A DNA stretch of 11,793 nucleotides from Caldivirga sp. (lineage in GTDB: Archaea > Thermoproteota > Thermoprotei > Thermoproteales > Thermocladiaceae). Positions 6,551-11,793 of the stretch are shown here, one piece after another; within the stretch, counting starts at the first letter, position 1; each line of letters opens with the position of its first letter. The position numbers and the translations under genes were made by a program. The stretch spans positions 1-11,793 of the forward strand of contig JAPWUH010000028.1 of assembly GCA_028275645.1 (NCBI GenBank). The letters run 5' to 3'. The notes below the pieces were generated by a model. The model was not told the DNA's origin. It saw only the letters and a list, made by a program, of their open reading frames with translations, and did no database searches.

Positions 6551-7519
6551 ATGCTAGACCTGGTAGCCCTAGGCGAACCCCTAGTCCAGTTTAACGCCGT
6601 GACCGAGGGGCCACTGAGGCACGTAACCTACTTTGAGAAACACTCGGCGGGCTCGGAGGCCAATGTCTGCGTTGCGGTCTCTAGGCTTGGATTAAGGAGT
6701 GGCTTAATCACTAGGCTTGGCAGCGATGAGTTCGGCCTCTTCATATACGAGTGGCTTAGGGGGCAGGGCGTCGACGTTTCCAGGGTTAAATTCGACCCTG
6801 AGAGGCCAACTGGGATATACTTCGTCCAAAGGAGCTACCCAATACCAGGGGTTAGCACAGTGCTCTACTACAGGAGGGGCTCAGCGGCCTCAGCCATGAC
6901 GCCGGGTGACCTTGATGAGGATTACATAGCTAGTTCAAGGGTCTTCCACACAACGAGCATAACAATGGCCATAAGCGACTCCGCTAGGGAAACTGTGATC
7001 AGGGGCATGGAGATGGCCAATAGGCACAATGTAATGGTTTCCTTCGACGTCAACATAAGGAGACTACTATGGCCAAGCCTAGAGGAGGCTGTTAAGGCTG
7101 TTGAGGGGGTTTTGAAGATGGTCAACGTGCTCTTCCTGGATGAAAACGAGGCTGAGCTACTCTTCGGCACAAGGGAACCTAAGGTGGTTTTCAAGGAGGC
7201 TGAGGGTAGATTCGGCATTAGCAGGGTTGTGCTTAAAATGGGGCTAAGGGGGTCCATGGCCAAGTGGGATGGGGAGGTGGTTGAGGCTAAGGCATTTCAA
7301 GTACCGGTGAAGGACCCCATAGGCGCAGGAGACGCCTACGCAGGCGTCTTCCTAGCATCAATACTCAAGGGTCACCCACCCTCAAGGTCGATATTGAGGG
7401 CATCAGCAGCGGCGGCCATGGTAGTCATGGTTAGGGGTGATGAGGAGAACCTACCCAGGGAGGCTGACTTGGAAACCTTCCTACGCAACTACGGGCTAAG
7501 TGACGTGGAACTCAGGTAA
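6551..7519 (+). CDS. kdgK: PfkB-family 2-keto-3-deoxygluconate (KDG) kinase
   Basis: A 322-residue ribokinase/PfkB enzyme. The N-terminus DLVALGEPLVQFN (3-15), GPLRHVTYFEKHSAGSEAN (20-38) and the GIYFVQRSYPIPG (88-100) and YYRRGSA (106-112) segments closely follow the Sulfolobus KDG kinase as I remember it. The C-terminal signature DPIGAGDAYAG (255-265) holds the anion-hole glycines and catalytic-base Asp261; Ile257 replaces the commoner Thr. The enzyme phosphorylates KDG (and often the galactose analogue KDGal) to KDPG using ATP, the defining step of the semi-phosphorylative Entner-Doudoroff branch. In some Thermoproteales kdgK is clustered with aldolase and dehydratase genes; here none is adjacent. 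Close PfkB relatives with other sugars remain possible. Confidence 0.85.
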   Translation: MLDLVALGEPLVQFNAVTEGPLRHVTYFEKHSAGSEANVCVAVSRLGLRSGLITRLGSDEFGLFIYEWLRGQGVDVSRVKFDPERPTGIYFVQRSYPIPGVSTVLYYRRGSAASAMTPGDLDEDYIASSRVFHTTSITMAISDSARETVIRGMEMANRHNVMVSFDVNIRRLLWPSLEEAVKAVEGVLKMVNVLFLDENEAELLFGTREPKVVFKEAEGRFGISRVVLKMGLRGSMAKWDGEVVEAKAFQVPVKDPIGAGDAYAGVFLASILKGHPPSRSILRASAAAAMVVMVRGDEENLPREADLETFLRNYGLSDVELR

Positions 7520-7529
7520 CTGTAATAAT

Positions 7530-7538
7530 AGTTAAAAG
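7530..7538 (+). promoter_or_regulatory. TATA-like box for the nucleotidyltransferase
   Basis: agttaaaag, centred about 26 nt before the GTG at 7560, supporting this non-ATG, leaderless start. Confidence 0.55.
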
Positions 7539-7559
7539 CCTCTAGGTTAAATGTAGAAC

Positions 7560-8312
7560 GTGCCGGAGGAACCAAGGACAGTTGAACTTGGCCTGAAGAT
7601 AGTTAATGAGTGTGAGGGCAGGGGCATAGTGGCTAGGCTGCTTGGGGGTGTCGCAGTGTATGTGCTGGCCTCTGACGTATACGGTAAGGTGCCACCCCTG
7701 GCTAGGACGCCTAAAGACATAGACCTAGTAGCCCACGCCAAGGATTCGGGTAGACTCACCGAGGTGCTGGAGGGCATTGGCATGGAACCCGACAGGAGGT
7801 TTAATGCACTGCACGGCTACGAGAGGCTAATGTTCAGGGACCCAGCCAGTGGGGCACGCATAGACGTCTTTCTGGATGTCTTCAGGGAGAGCCACACAAT
7901 AAACCTCAGGGATAGGCTTGAACTATTCAAACCAACAATACCACCAAGCGACTTACTAATGACGAAACTCCAGATATGGAGAATAAGCGAAAGAGACATC
8001 AAAGACCTAATAACACTACTGTTCAAGTTCAGGTTAGGCAACACGGACACCACAGAGGAGCTAGACATCAACAGGATAATTAAACTAACGTCAAACGACT
8101 GGGGACTTTATAAGACGACAATAGTCAACCTAAGTAGGGTCACGGAGTACCTAGTGAATAGTAAGGAACTGGAGGGCATTAAAAGCGAGGTAATAGGCAA
8201 GGTAAATGACCTTTTAGGTAAGATTAACAGCGCCCCCAAGTCAATAAGGTGGCGCCTCAGGTCGATAATAGGGGAGAGGGTTAAGTGGTATGAGGAACCG
8301 GAGGAGGTCTAA
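7560..8312 (+). CDS. AbiEii-like nucleotidyltransferase-fold protein
   Basis: A 250-residue protein. RLLGGVAVYVLA (26-37) carries the Gly-Gly of the nucleotidyltransferase core, TPKDIDLVAH (50-59) supplies the two first carboxylates (Asp53, Asp55), and ARIDVFLD (99-106) the third (Asp102). PPSDLLMTKLQIWRISERDIKDL (from 128) resembles the DLL..KL.....R...KD(L) segment of AbiEii/AbiGii-type toxins and related archaeal proteins. All active-site carboxylates are present, so it is probably catalytic, transferring nucleotides to a protein, RNA or small molecule. AbiEii toxins usually pair with a winged-helix AbiEi antitoxin; none is next to it. A TPR protein follows about 60 bp downstream. The C-terminal half is A-rich compared with neighbours. 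A housekeeping role cannot be excluded. Confidence 0.7.
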   Translation: MPEEPRTVELGLKIVNECEGRGIVARLLGGVAVYVLASDVYGKVPPLARTPKDIDLVAHAKDSGRLTEVLEGIGMEPDRRFNALHGYERLMFRDPASGARIDVFLDVFRESHTINLRDRLELFKPTIPPSDLLMTKLQIWRISERDIKDLITLLFKFRLGNTDTTEELDINRIIKLTSNDWGLYKTTIVNLSRVTEYLVNSKELEGIKSEVIGKVNDLLGKINSAPKSIRWRLRSIIGERVKWYEEPEEV

Positions 8313-8339
8313 TGCTTGGTTTCACTAAGTAGGGTAAAA

Positions 8340-8348
8340 TTTATAAAT
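8340..8348 (+). promoter_or_regulatory. TATA-like box for the TPR gene
   Basis: tttataaat, one of the best TATA matches in the window, centred about 29 nt before the ATG at 8373. It lies inside the longer in-frame ORF beginning at 8316, arguing against that start. Confidence 0.65.
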
Positions 8349-8372
8349 AGGACAAAAATCCTACTCATAAAC

Positions 8373-8975
8373 ATGGATGCAACATGCACCTCACTATACA
8401 AGCTAGCTGAAGCAACAATATGCCTAAGAAGATACGACATAGGTAAAATACTTTACGAAAAGTACCTTAACTTATGCAGCAGCGACAATCCAGGCGCATG
8501 GCATGGATTAGCGATATGTCTTGAAATGACAAAGCAACGTGAAGAGGCTAACAAGGCATATAAGAAAGCCCTACAGCTACATTTAAGGCACAACGACCCC
8601 AGCAACCTATTATGGGGTGGTTGGTGCGCATTGAAGTTAGGTATGTATGAGTTGGCTTATGAGTTATTTAAGGAATCGGCAATGAAGGATCCAAATTACG
8701 CCTATACCTGGCATAGCCTAGCAATAGCCGCCATGAGAATTGGGAGAAGGGAAGAAGCTGAGGAGGCTATGGCTAGGTATAGATCTATGGTGTCGAGAAG
8801 GCCCTACGATAAAATGGAATGTGAGGGTTTAAGGATGCTCATGGAGGCTGTCTCAGGGATTAACAGTGACAACTCATTAATGAGCGAAGTCAGGGAGCTA
8901 GTAATCAACCTGTTAAGCCAATCCATGGATAAATATGGGGCTGAATGCGGGTTACATGAGATTCACAAATCCTAG
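8373..8975 (+). CDS. Tetratricopeptide-repeat (TPR) protein
   Basis: A 200-residue, almost entirely helical protein. At least three TPR-like units are visible: AWHGLAICLEM...ANKAYKKALQL (42-69), LLWGGWCALKLG...AYELFKESAMKDP (79-107) and YTWHSLAIAAMRIG...AEEAMARYRSM (111-139). A helix pair before them (about 8-34) may be a degenerate fourth. TPRs are protein-binding scaffolds, so a partner is likely, but none can be named. The last 50 residues carry no recognisable repeat. The protein has several cysteines (Cys5, 17, 35, 49, 85, 150, 192). The frame is open from 8316, but the TATA-like box places the start at 8373. Its first half is more A-rich than the window's core genes. It lies between the nucleotidyltransferase and the large hairpin. 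Confidence 0.72.
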   Translation: MDATCTSLYKLAEATICLRRYDIGKILYEKYLNLCSSDNPGAWHGLAICLEMTKQREEANKAYKKALQLHLRHNDPSNLLWGGWCALKLGMYELAYELFKESAMKDPNYAYTWHSLAIAAMRIGRREEAEEAMARYRSMVSRRPYDKMECEGLRMLMEAVSGINSDNSLMSEVRELVINLLSQSMDKYGAECGLHEIHKS

Positions 8976-8977
8976 GT

Positions 8978-8986
8978 GATAATAAT
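8978..8986 (+). promoter_or_regulatory. TATA-like element 25 nt before the large hairpin
   Basis: gataataat, right after the TPR stop codon and centred 25 nt upstream of 9007, where the perfect hairpin arm begins. Suggestive of a dedicated promoter, but the match is moderate. Confidence 0.35.
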
Positions 8987-8999
8987 GTTAAGTCTTGTT

Positions 9000-9155
9000 C
9001 TTTAGTGTGGGTTTTGGGTGTTGGGGGTTTGGTGTTTGGATTGACGCCCCAGGAAGGGGTTTACTTCCCTTACAGATGAGCCAGTGGGTCGATAACCCAC
9101 CCCTACCACCAACCCAAGAACAAAACCACCAACACCCAAAACCCACCCCACAAAG
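9000..9155 (+). ncRNA. Large imperfect hairpin, candidate structured RNA or inverted-repeat element
   Basis: A G/T-rich 5' arm (9000-9043) pairs with a C/A-rich 3' arm (9110-9155). The core is a perfect 18-bp match, 9007-9024 with 9129-9146, continued inward to 9043/9110 with a few G-A and A-C mismatches and a wobble, and outward by CTTT/AAAG after small bulges. The roughly 66-nt inside holds two further hairpins: GGAAG/CTTCC (9052-9056/9064-9068, 7-nt loop) and GTGGGT/ACCCAC (9084-9089/9095-9100, loop CGATA), giving a three-way-junction shape. Open frames here encode only low-complexity protein. It may be a stable RNA, an mRNA-end structure, or a remnant of a miniature inverted-repeat element; no target-site duplication was seen and strand is assumed from the TATA-like element. 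Confidence 0.45.
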
Positions 9156-9322
9156 ACAGAAAGGGGGTGGGAAAGGAGGATCATTAATGGTTCACATGTC
9201 CTTAACTACACTGCAACGGTGGATTAAGTCTAGCCATTGATAATTTGCGTCATCAATTTTTCGCAATGCAGCCCTTAGTCTTGGTTAAGGTTTAAGCGCA
9301 CTAAGGTTTATTTATTGTTTTT
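9156..9322. other. Rest of the 347-bp gene-free stretch between the TPR and PaREP1-like genes
   Basis: After the hairpin comes a purine-rich run (about 9152-9181) whose GGGGTGGG (9164-9171) can pair with CCCACCCC (9142-9149) of the hairpin's 3' arm. Further on is a small inverted repeat TTGCG/CGCAA (9245-9249/9262-9266) around a T-rich loop, then AT-rich promoter-like DNA. I see no gene or tRNA here. Confidence 0.5.
9289..9297 (+). promoter_or_regulatory. Possible TATA-like box for the PaREP1/HEPN-like gene
   Basis: ggtttaagc, centred about 30 nt before the ATG at 9323. A second AT-rich candidate (9307-9314) would place transcription start inside the frame, so the start is uncertain. Confidence 0.4.
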
Positions 9323-9895
9323 ATGTTTTTATTTGTTGTTAAAACTGTAGAAATTAACGTGGAGTCGCAGTTGCCGAAATTCACCAGGGAACCTGAGAAG
9401 TACTCGAGGTTAAGGTTACTTGAGGCCCTGCAGGAGCTTTACTTAAGCATTAGGATGCTGAAGGAGGGGTATAGCCGTAACTCAGCGGGTAAACTCTTCC
9501 TATCCTGGAAGGCCCTCCTAAGCTCCCTAGTAGTGTCCAACTTCAATAAGATAATTGAGGGGAAGAGGCGGGAGGGTAGGGAGGATGAGGTGAAGTGGTA
9601 TCTGAGAATAGGGTATACTGCACCTACCACTGGGTTGGTCGGTGTCTCAAGGGATCTTGAGAACCTTGGCTATAGGGGGATCGTTAACCTAACCACCGCC
9701 ATGCTGGGGGTCCATAGGTATGCCCACAATGGGCTAGATAGGGATGTGAGCCCCTTCAGTAGTAGGAGGGAGGCCATAATCGCATTGAAGGGGTTAATGA
9801 AATCAGAGATCGAGATCATAGAATCCCTAAACCTAGACCAGGAGGGGAGGGAGCTTGTTGAGAAGATTAGGAGGGAACTTAATGAACTTGGCTAG
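9323..9895 (+). CDS. Helical PaREP1/HEPN-like protein
   Basis: A 190-residue, strongly helical, charged protein. The first helix pair (SRLRLLEALQELYLSI... and NSAGKLFLSWKALLSSLVVSN, about 28-73) has the layout of archaeal PaREP1 and HEPN-type proteins, where a long helix is followed by a G-K-x-F/W-A-x-K helix. A conserved-looking GVHRYAHNGLDRDVSPFSSRREA segment (about 132-154) recalls an LHRYQYNGPD-type motif I associate with crenarchaeal hypothetical proteins; the R-Y-A-H in it could correspond loosely to a HEPN RNase Arg-His, though spacing is shorter than canonical R-x4-6-H. No signal or membrane segment. An alternative GTG start at 9359 would remove 12 residues. HEPN proteins often act with nucleotidyltransferases; one lies about 1 kb upstream. 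Family assignment is tentative. Confidence 0.45.
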   Translation: MFLFVVKTVEINVESQLPKFTREPEKYSRLRLLEALQELYLSIRMLKEGYSRNSAGKLFLSWKALLSSLVVSNFNKIIEGKRREGREDEVKWYLRIGYTAPTTGLVGVSRDLENLGYRGIVNLTTAMLGVHRYAHNGLDRDVSPFSSRREAIIALKGLMKSEIEIIESLNLDQEGRELVEKIRRELNELG

Positions 9896-10031
9896 TGGGA
9901 AACAACCCCTGCAACAACTTTCCTAATGCCAATGGAGCTGAGCTTAATATTTAACACGTAGGCTATGATTTAACTTCAAGGGATAACTTACTACACCTTA
10001 CGCCAGGTTGAGTGTGGTATGCGTAGTAATC

Positions 10032-10039
10032 CTTATAAA
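10032..10039 (+). promoter_or_regulatory. TATA-like box for the RHH gene
   Basis: cttataaa, centred 25 nt before the ATG at 10061. It lies inside the longer frame that opens at 10019, so it redefines the start. Confidence 0.65.
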
Positions 10040-10060
10040 CCGGTAGTACTGGATTTACCT

Positions 10061-10564
10061 ATGGGTAATGGTGAGACTGGTAGTGCTGGCTCTGGGGAGA
10101 GTGAGAAGAGGCAGGTCACGATTAAGGGTGTGGATAAGGAGCTTTACGATAAGGCGCTTCAGCTATCTAGGGAGATGGGGGTGACCATTGGGGAGTTAGT
10201 TAACATGTCACTTAGGGCCTTCCTATCGTTGGCTGATGTGACAAGTAGGGCTGTTACATCGATATCCCAGATCGTGTCTGAGTCAGGTAAGGCATTCATG
10301 GAGGGGGCCAGAGGGGTTAAGGTCATATCCAACGTGGATGAGTTAACGGTTACAAGGGAGGACCTGGAGAACCTGGACTCGCCAGTGGCCTTTAGGGGCA
10401 TTAAGAGACTCACCTTCAGTAGTGATGTTGACTGGGAGCTGTTCAATAGTAAAGTCAGTTCAATAGTAATGTGCGATGAGGTGGTACTACCTAAGACTAT
10501 ACCTAAACTTAAGGCCCTGGAAAAGATGAAGCTAGTTAAGAGGGTAAACACCCTGAGCGGCTAA
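10061..10564 (+). CDS. Ribbon-helix-helix protein with an unrecognised C-terminal domain
   Basis: A 167-residue protein with three parts. Residues 1-16 are a Gly/Ser/Glu-rich flexible tail. Residues 17-57 (KRQVTIKGVDKELYDKALQL... MGVTIGELVNMSLRAFLSL) fit a ribbon-helix-helix DNA-binding fold: one beta strand, then two helices with a Gly turn (MGVTIGELVN). After a linker helix, residues 85-167 look like three loosely repeated strand-helix units (VKVISNVDELTVTRED, GIKRLTFSSDVDWELF, VSSIVMCDEVVLPKTI), which I do not recognise. RHH proteins bind DNA as dimers, so this may be a regulator, possibly of itself or the following gene. The KaiC-like ATPase starts 73 bp downstream with its own TATA-like box. 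The frame opens at 10019 but the TATA at 10032-10039 favours 10061. Confidence 0.7.
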   Translation: MGNGETGSAGSGESEKRQVTIKGVDKELYDKALQLSREMGVTIGELVNMSLRAFLSLADVTSRAVTSISQIVSESGKAFMEGARGVKVISNVDELTVTREDLENLDSPVAFRGIKRLTFSSDVDWELFNSKVSSIVMCDEVVLPKTIPKLKALEKMKLVKRVNTLSG

Positions 10565-10603
10565 AGGGGTATGTGAGGAGGAGGGCTTAATTAAAAATAC
10601 ATA

Positions 10604-10615
10604 ATATATTTATTA
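10604..10615 (+). promoter_or_regulatory. TATA-like box for the KaiC-like gene
   Basis: atatatttatta, centred about 28 nt before the ATG at 10638, in an AT-rich gap; implies separate, near-leaderless transcription from the RHH gene. Confidence 0.6.
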
Positions 10616-10637
10616 AGCTCAGGCAAAGGGTGACTAG

Positions 10638-11372
10638 ATGGAGACCCTTAAAATAGACCCATTAAACCAACTAATACCAGGTGGCATACCATTCGGCTAC
10701 CTGATTCTCGTGAGGGGAGACTTGGGAATGGGTAAGACATTCATGGTTAAGCAGATTGCCAGGGGCATATTGTCCAGGTACCCAGTCCTGTATGTAACCT
10801 TTGATGATGACCCGGTTTCGATTAAGAGCGAGCTTAGTGATTATGAGGCGAGACTTTTCATAGTTGACGGCTTTAACCTAGGTGAACCGGCAGGTAAGTC
10901 GATACCTAGCGTTGTGGGTAACGTAACTGAACTTGACTCAAGGCAACTTTTAAACATTATACAGACGAACCTACCCCAAGTTAAGGCGAGGGGTATTGTG
11001 ATCGATTCCATAAACGACCTACTCGCTAACGTTGACCCAAGGAGTCTCCTCCTACTGCTTAAGGAGGTTAAAATGATTACTAGGCGATACGGCACGTTAA
11101 GCGTTATTGTTGCTCACACAACCACTGAGGATATTAGCGGCATCATCGATAACATGGAGTACGTATTCGACGGTATTATTGAGATTGAACTGGACCCCAA
11201 CTTAGCCCAATTGGGTATACCGGTTAGGAGACTTAGGGTTAAGAGACTTAAGGGGCTGCCTCATGCCATAGATTGGTTCTACTTCACAATATCGAGGGGC
11301 AGCATAGTACCTGTTAATATTGATGACATTAAGAAGGCGCTAGGTGCCGCATTAAACATTAAGGGGGGGTGA
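10638..11372 (+). CDS. KaiC-like RecA-superfamily ATPase (single domain)
   Basis: A 244-residue protein with one RecA-type ATPase core. The start LNQLIPGGIPFGYLILVRG (9-27) is the usual KaiC/RadA entry; Walker A is GDLGMGKTF (27-35); Walker B is GIVIDSIND (119-127). The position of KaiC's paired catalytic glutamates after the first strand is FDDDP (55-59), with aspartates instead. VIVAHTTTEDI (156-166) and RRLRVKRLKGLPHAIDWFYFTISRGSI (from 197) match the KaiC-family core end. Archaeal single-domain KaiC-like ATPases are widespread and act in signalling or motility-type contexts; a clock role is not implied. It follows an RHH-domain gene, a possible functional partner. No membrane segment. A RadA-paralog or GvpD-like role cannot be excluded. 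Confidence 0.82.
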   Translation: METLKIDPLNQLIPGGIPFGYLILVRGDLGMGKTFMVKQIARGILSRYPVLYVTFDDDPVSIKSELSDYEARLFIVDGFNLGEPAGKSIPSVVGNVTELDSRQLLNIIQTNLPQVKARGIVIDSINDLLANVDPRSLLLLLKEVKMITRRYGTLSVIVAHTTTEDISGIIDNMEYVFDGIIEIELDPNLAQLGIPVRRLRVKRLKGLPHAIDWFYFTISRGSIVPVNIDDIKKALGAALNIKGG

Positions 11373-11512
11373 TGTAGAGGGTTAGCGCCTGACCACTAAA
11401 TCACCGCTAAATCAATTACCTTCTATAGATTAATACCGGGTGATTGATGCAAACTGCTAAAGATAAATTAGGCATTAGTTCATGATTATTCTCCATTAGT
11501 TAAAAGTAATTG

Positions 11513-11521
11513 GTTATAAAT
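11513..11521 (+). promoter_or_regulatory. Distal TATA-like box upstream of malic enzyme
   Basis: gttataaat is a strong match. Its expected start site (about 11543) is some 50 nt before the malic enzyme ATG, so it may drive a longer-leader transcript or a small RNA. Confidence 0.4.
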
Positions 11522-11560
11522 TTCTTAAATAGGCTATTTTCAATACGTTGATAGGCGAAA

Positions 11561-11570
11561 TACATAAATA
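11561..11570 (+). promoter_or_regulatory. Proximal TATA-like box for malic enzyme
   Basis: tacataaata, centred 26 nt before the ATG at 11592, the standard leaderless spacing in this window. Confidence 0.6.
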
Positions 11571-11591
11571 CCCCATCTCATTAAGGTGGTT

Positions 11592-11793
11592 ATGAGTAAC
11601 GCTGGTGAGGATCGAACAAAGAAGTGGTATGAGGTTTCGATTAAGGTCGCTAGGAATTACGGCGGTAAGGTCTCAATGATGCCTAAGGTACCCATTAAGG
11701 GCTTAAGGGACTTCTCAATATACTACACGCCCGGCGTGGCCGGGGTTTCACTTGAAATATCCAAGAACCCTGACTTATCCTTCGAATTAACAT
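11592..11793 (+). CDS. Malic enzyme (oxaloacetate-decarboxylating malate dehydrogenase), N-terminus only
   Basis: 67 codons plus one base are present before the right edge. After a short charged N-terminus (KKWYEVSIKVARNYGGKVSM), the segment LRDFSIYYTPGVAGVSLEISKNPDL contains the malic-enzyme hallmark YTPGVA-x4-x2-I-x-NP near residue 45-62. Malic enzyme converts malate to pyruvate and CO2 with reduction of NAD(P), linking the C4 pool to pyruvate; the cofactor specificity and the catalytic Lys/Asp residues lie outside the window. The ATG fits the leaderless spacing behind a TATA-like box. The full protein is expected to be about 400-450 residues for the prokaryotic short form. Truncation is only due to the window edge. 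Confidence 0.85.
   Translation, partial: MSNAGEDRTKKWYEVSIKVARNYGGKVSMMPKVPIKGLRDFSIYYTPGVAGVSLEISKNPDLSFELT

Larger units (their letters stand above)
11373..11591. other. Spacer before malic enzyme: hairpin, short repeats, tandem TATA-like boxes
   Basis: Contains an 8-nt direct repeat CTAAATCA (11396-11403, 11407-11414), a 10-bp stem with one G-U pair (ATCAATTACC 11411-11420 with GGTGATTGAT 11439-11448, 18-nt loop) and an AT-rich promoter zone. No coding region or tRNA was recognised. Confidence 0.45.

Noticed and set aside
8316..8372. 19-residue N-terminal extension of the TPR protein
   Set aside because: The best TATA-like box (8340-8348) lies inside it and places the start at 8373.
9084..9110. 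T-arm-like GTGGG-TCGATAA-CCCAC suggesting a tRNA
   Set aside because: The loop does not match TTCRANY, and no complementary 5' acceptor strand, D-arm or anticodon arm was found.
9002..9184. 60-residue minus-strand frame with a hydrophobic Gly/Val stretch
   Set aside because: It is a by-product of the same inverted repeat; the hydrophobic run comes from repeated G/T-rich codons and has no promoter-like element at the right distance.
8995..9240. 81-residue plus-strand frame across the large hairpin
   Set aside because: The translation is low-complexity (Gly/Phe runs, then Pro/Gln/His runs), as expected from a G/T-rich arm followed by its C/A-rich complement; no family resemblance.
8976..9322. 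CRISPR array
   Set aside because: No regularly spaced direct repeats; the repeat relation is inverted, as in one hairpin.

Overview
The window reads as a chromosomal segment of a hyperthermophilic crenarchaeon, most likely of the Thermoproteales (a Vulcanisaeta- or Caldivirga-like organism; inferred from gene content and style, not from a database match). Archaeal markers are the exosome subunit Rrp4, SRP19, a GPN-loop GTPase, hypusine-type aIF5A, a KaiC-like ATPase and a Sulfolobus-type 2-keto-3-deoxygluconate (KDG) kinase. Most transcription-unit-leading genes have a TATA-like box centred about 25-33 nt upstream of the start codon, so most mRNAs are probably leaderless or nearly so. A clear Shine-Dalgarno sequence is seen only at an operon-internal gene (the ABC permease).

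Layout. (1) 1-1504: a divergent pair for carbohydrate metabolism, a 3'-truncated GH4 NAD-dependent glycosidase on the minus strand and a xylose-isomerase-like TIM-barrel protein on the plus strand, sharing a 73-bp bidirectional promoter. (2) 1505-1772: a spacer with several complementary segments and a GNRA-capped hairpin, a candidate structured RNA. (3) 1773-3450: aIF5A (+), convergent with Rrp4 (-), then a DUF2203-family protein. (4) 3522-5404: a two-gene ABC-2 export operon. (5) 5444-6485: SRP19 overlapping a GPN-loop GTPase. (6) 6551-7519: KDG kinase. (7) 7560-9895: accessory-looking stretch with an AbiEii-like nucleotidyltransferase, a TPR protein, a very large imperfect hairpin with its own TATA-like element, and a PaREP1/HEPN-like helical protein. 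(8) 10061-11372: a ribbon-helix-helix protein followed by a KaiC-like single-domain ATPase. (9) 11592-end: N-terminus of a malic enzyme behind what may be tandem promoters.

How the genes relate. GH4 glycosidase, TIM-barrel sugar isomerase/epimerase, KDG kinase and malic enzyme fit a heterotrophic lifestyle using the semi-phosphorylative Entner-Doudoroff pathway. aIF5A, Rrp4, SRP19 and the GPN GTPase are core information-processing genes. The least explained parts are the two structured spacers (about 1512-1732 and 9000-9155), the nucleotidyltransferase/TPR/HEPN-like neighbourhood, and the RHH plus KaiC-like pair. These are the best candidates for undescribed biology, but none can be proven from sequence alone.
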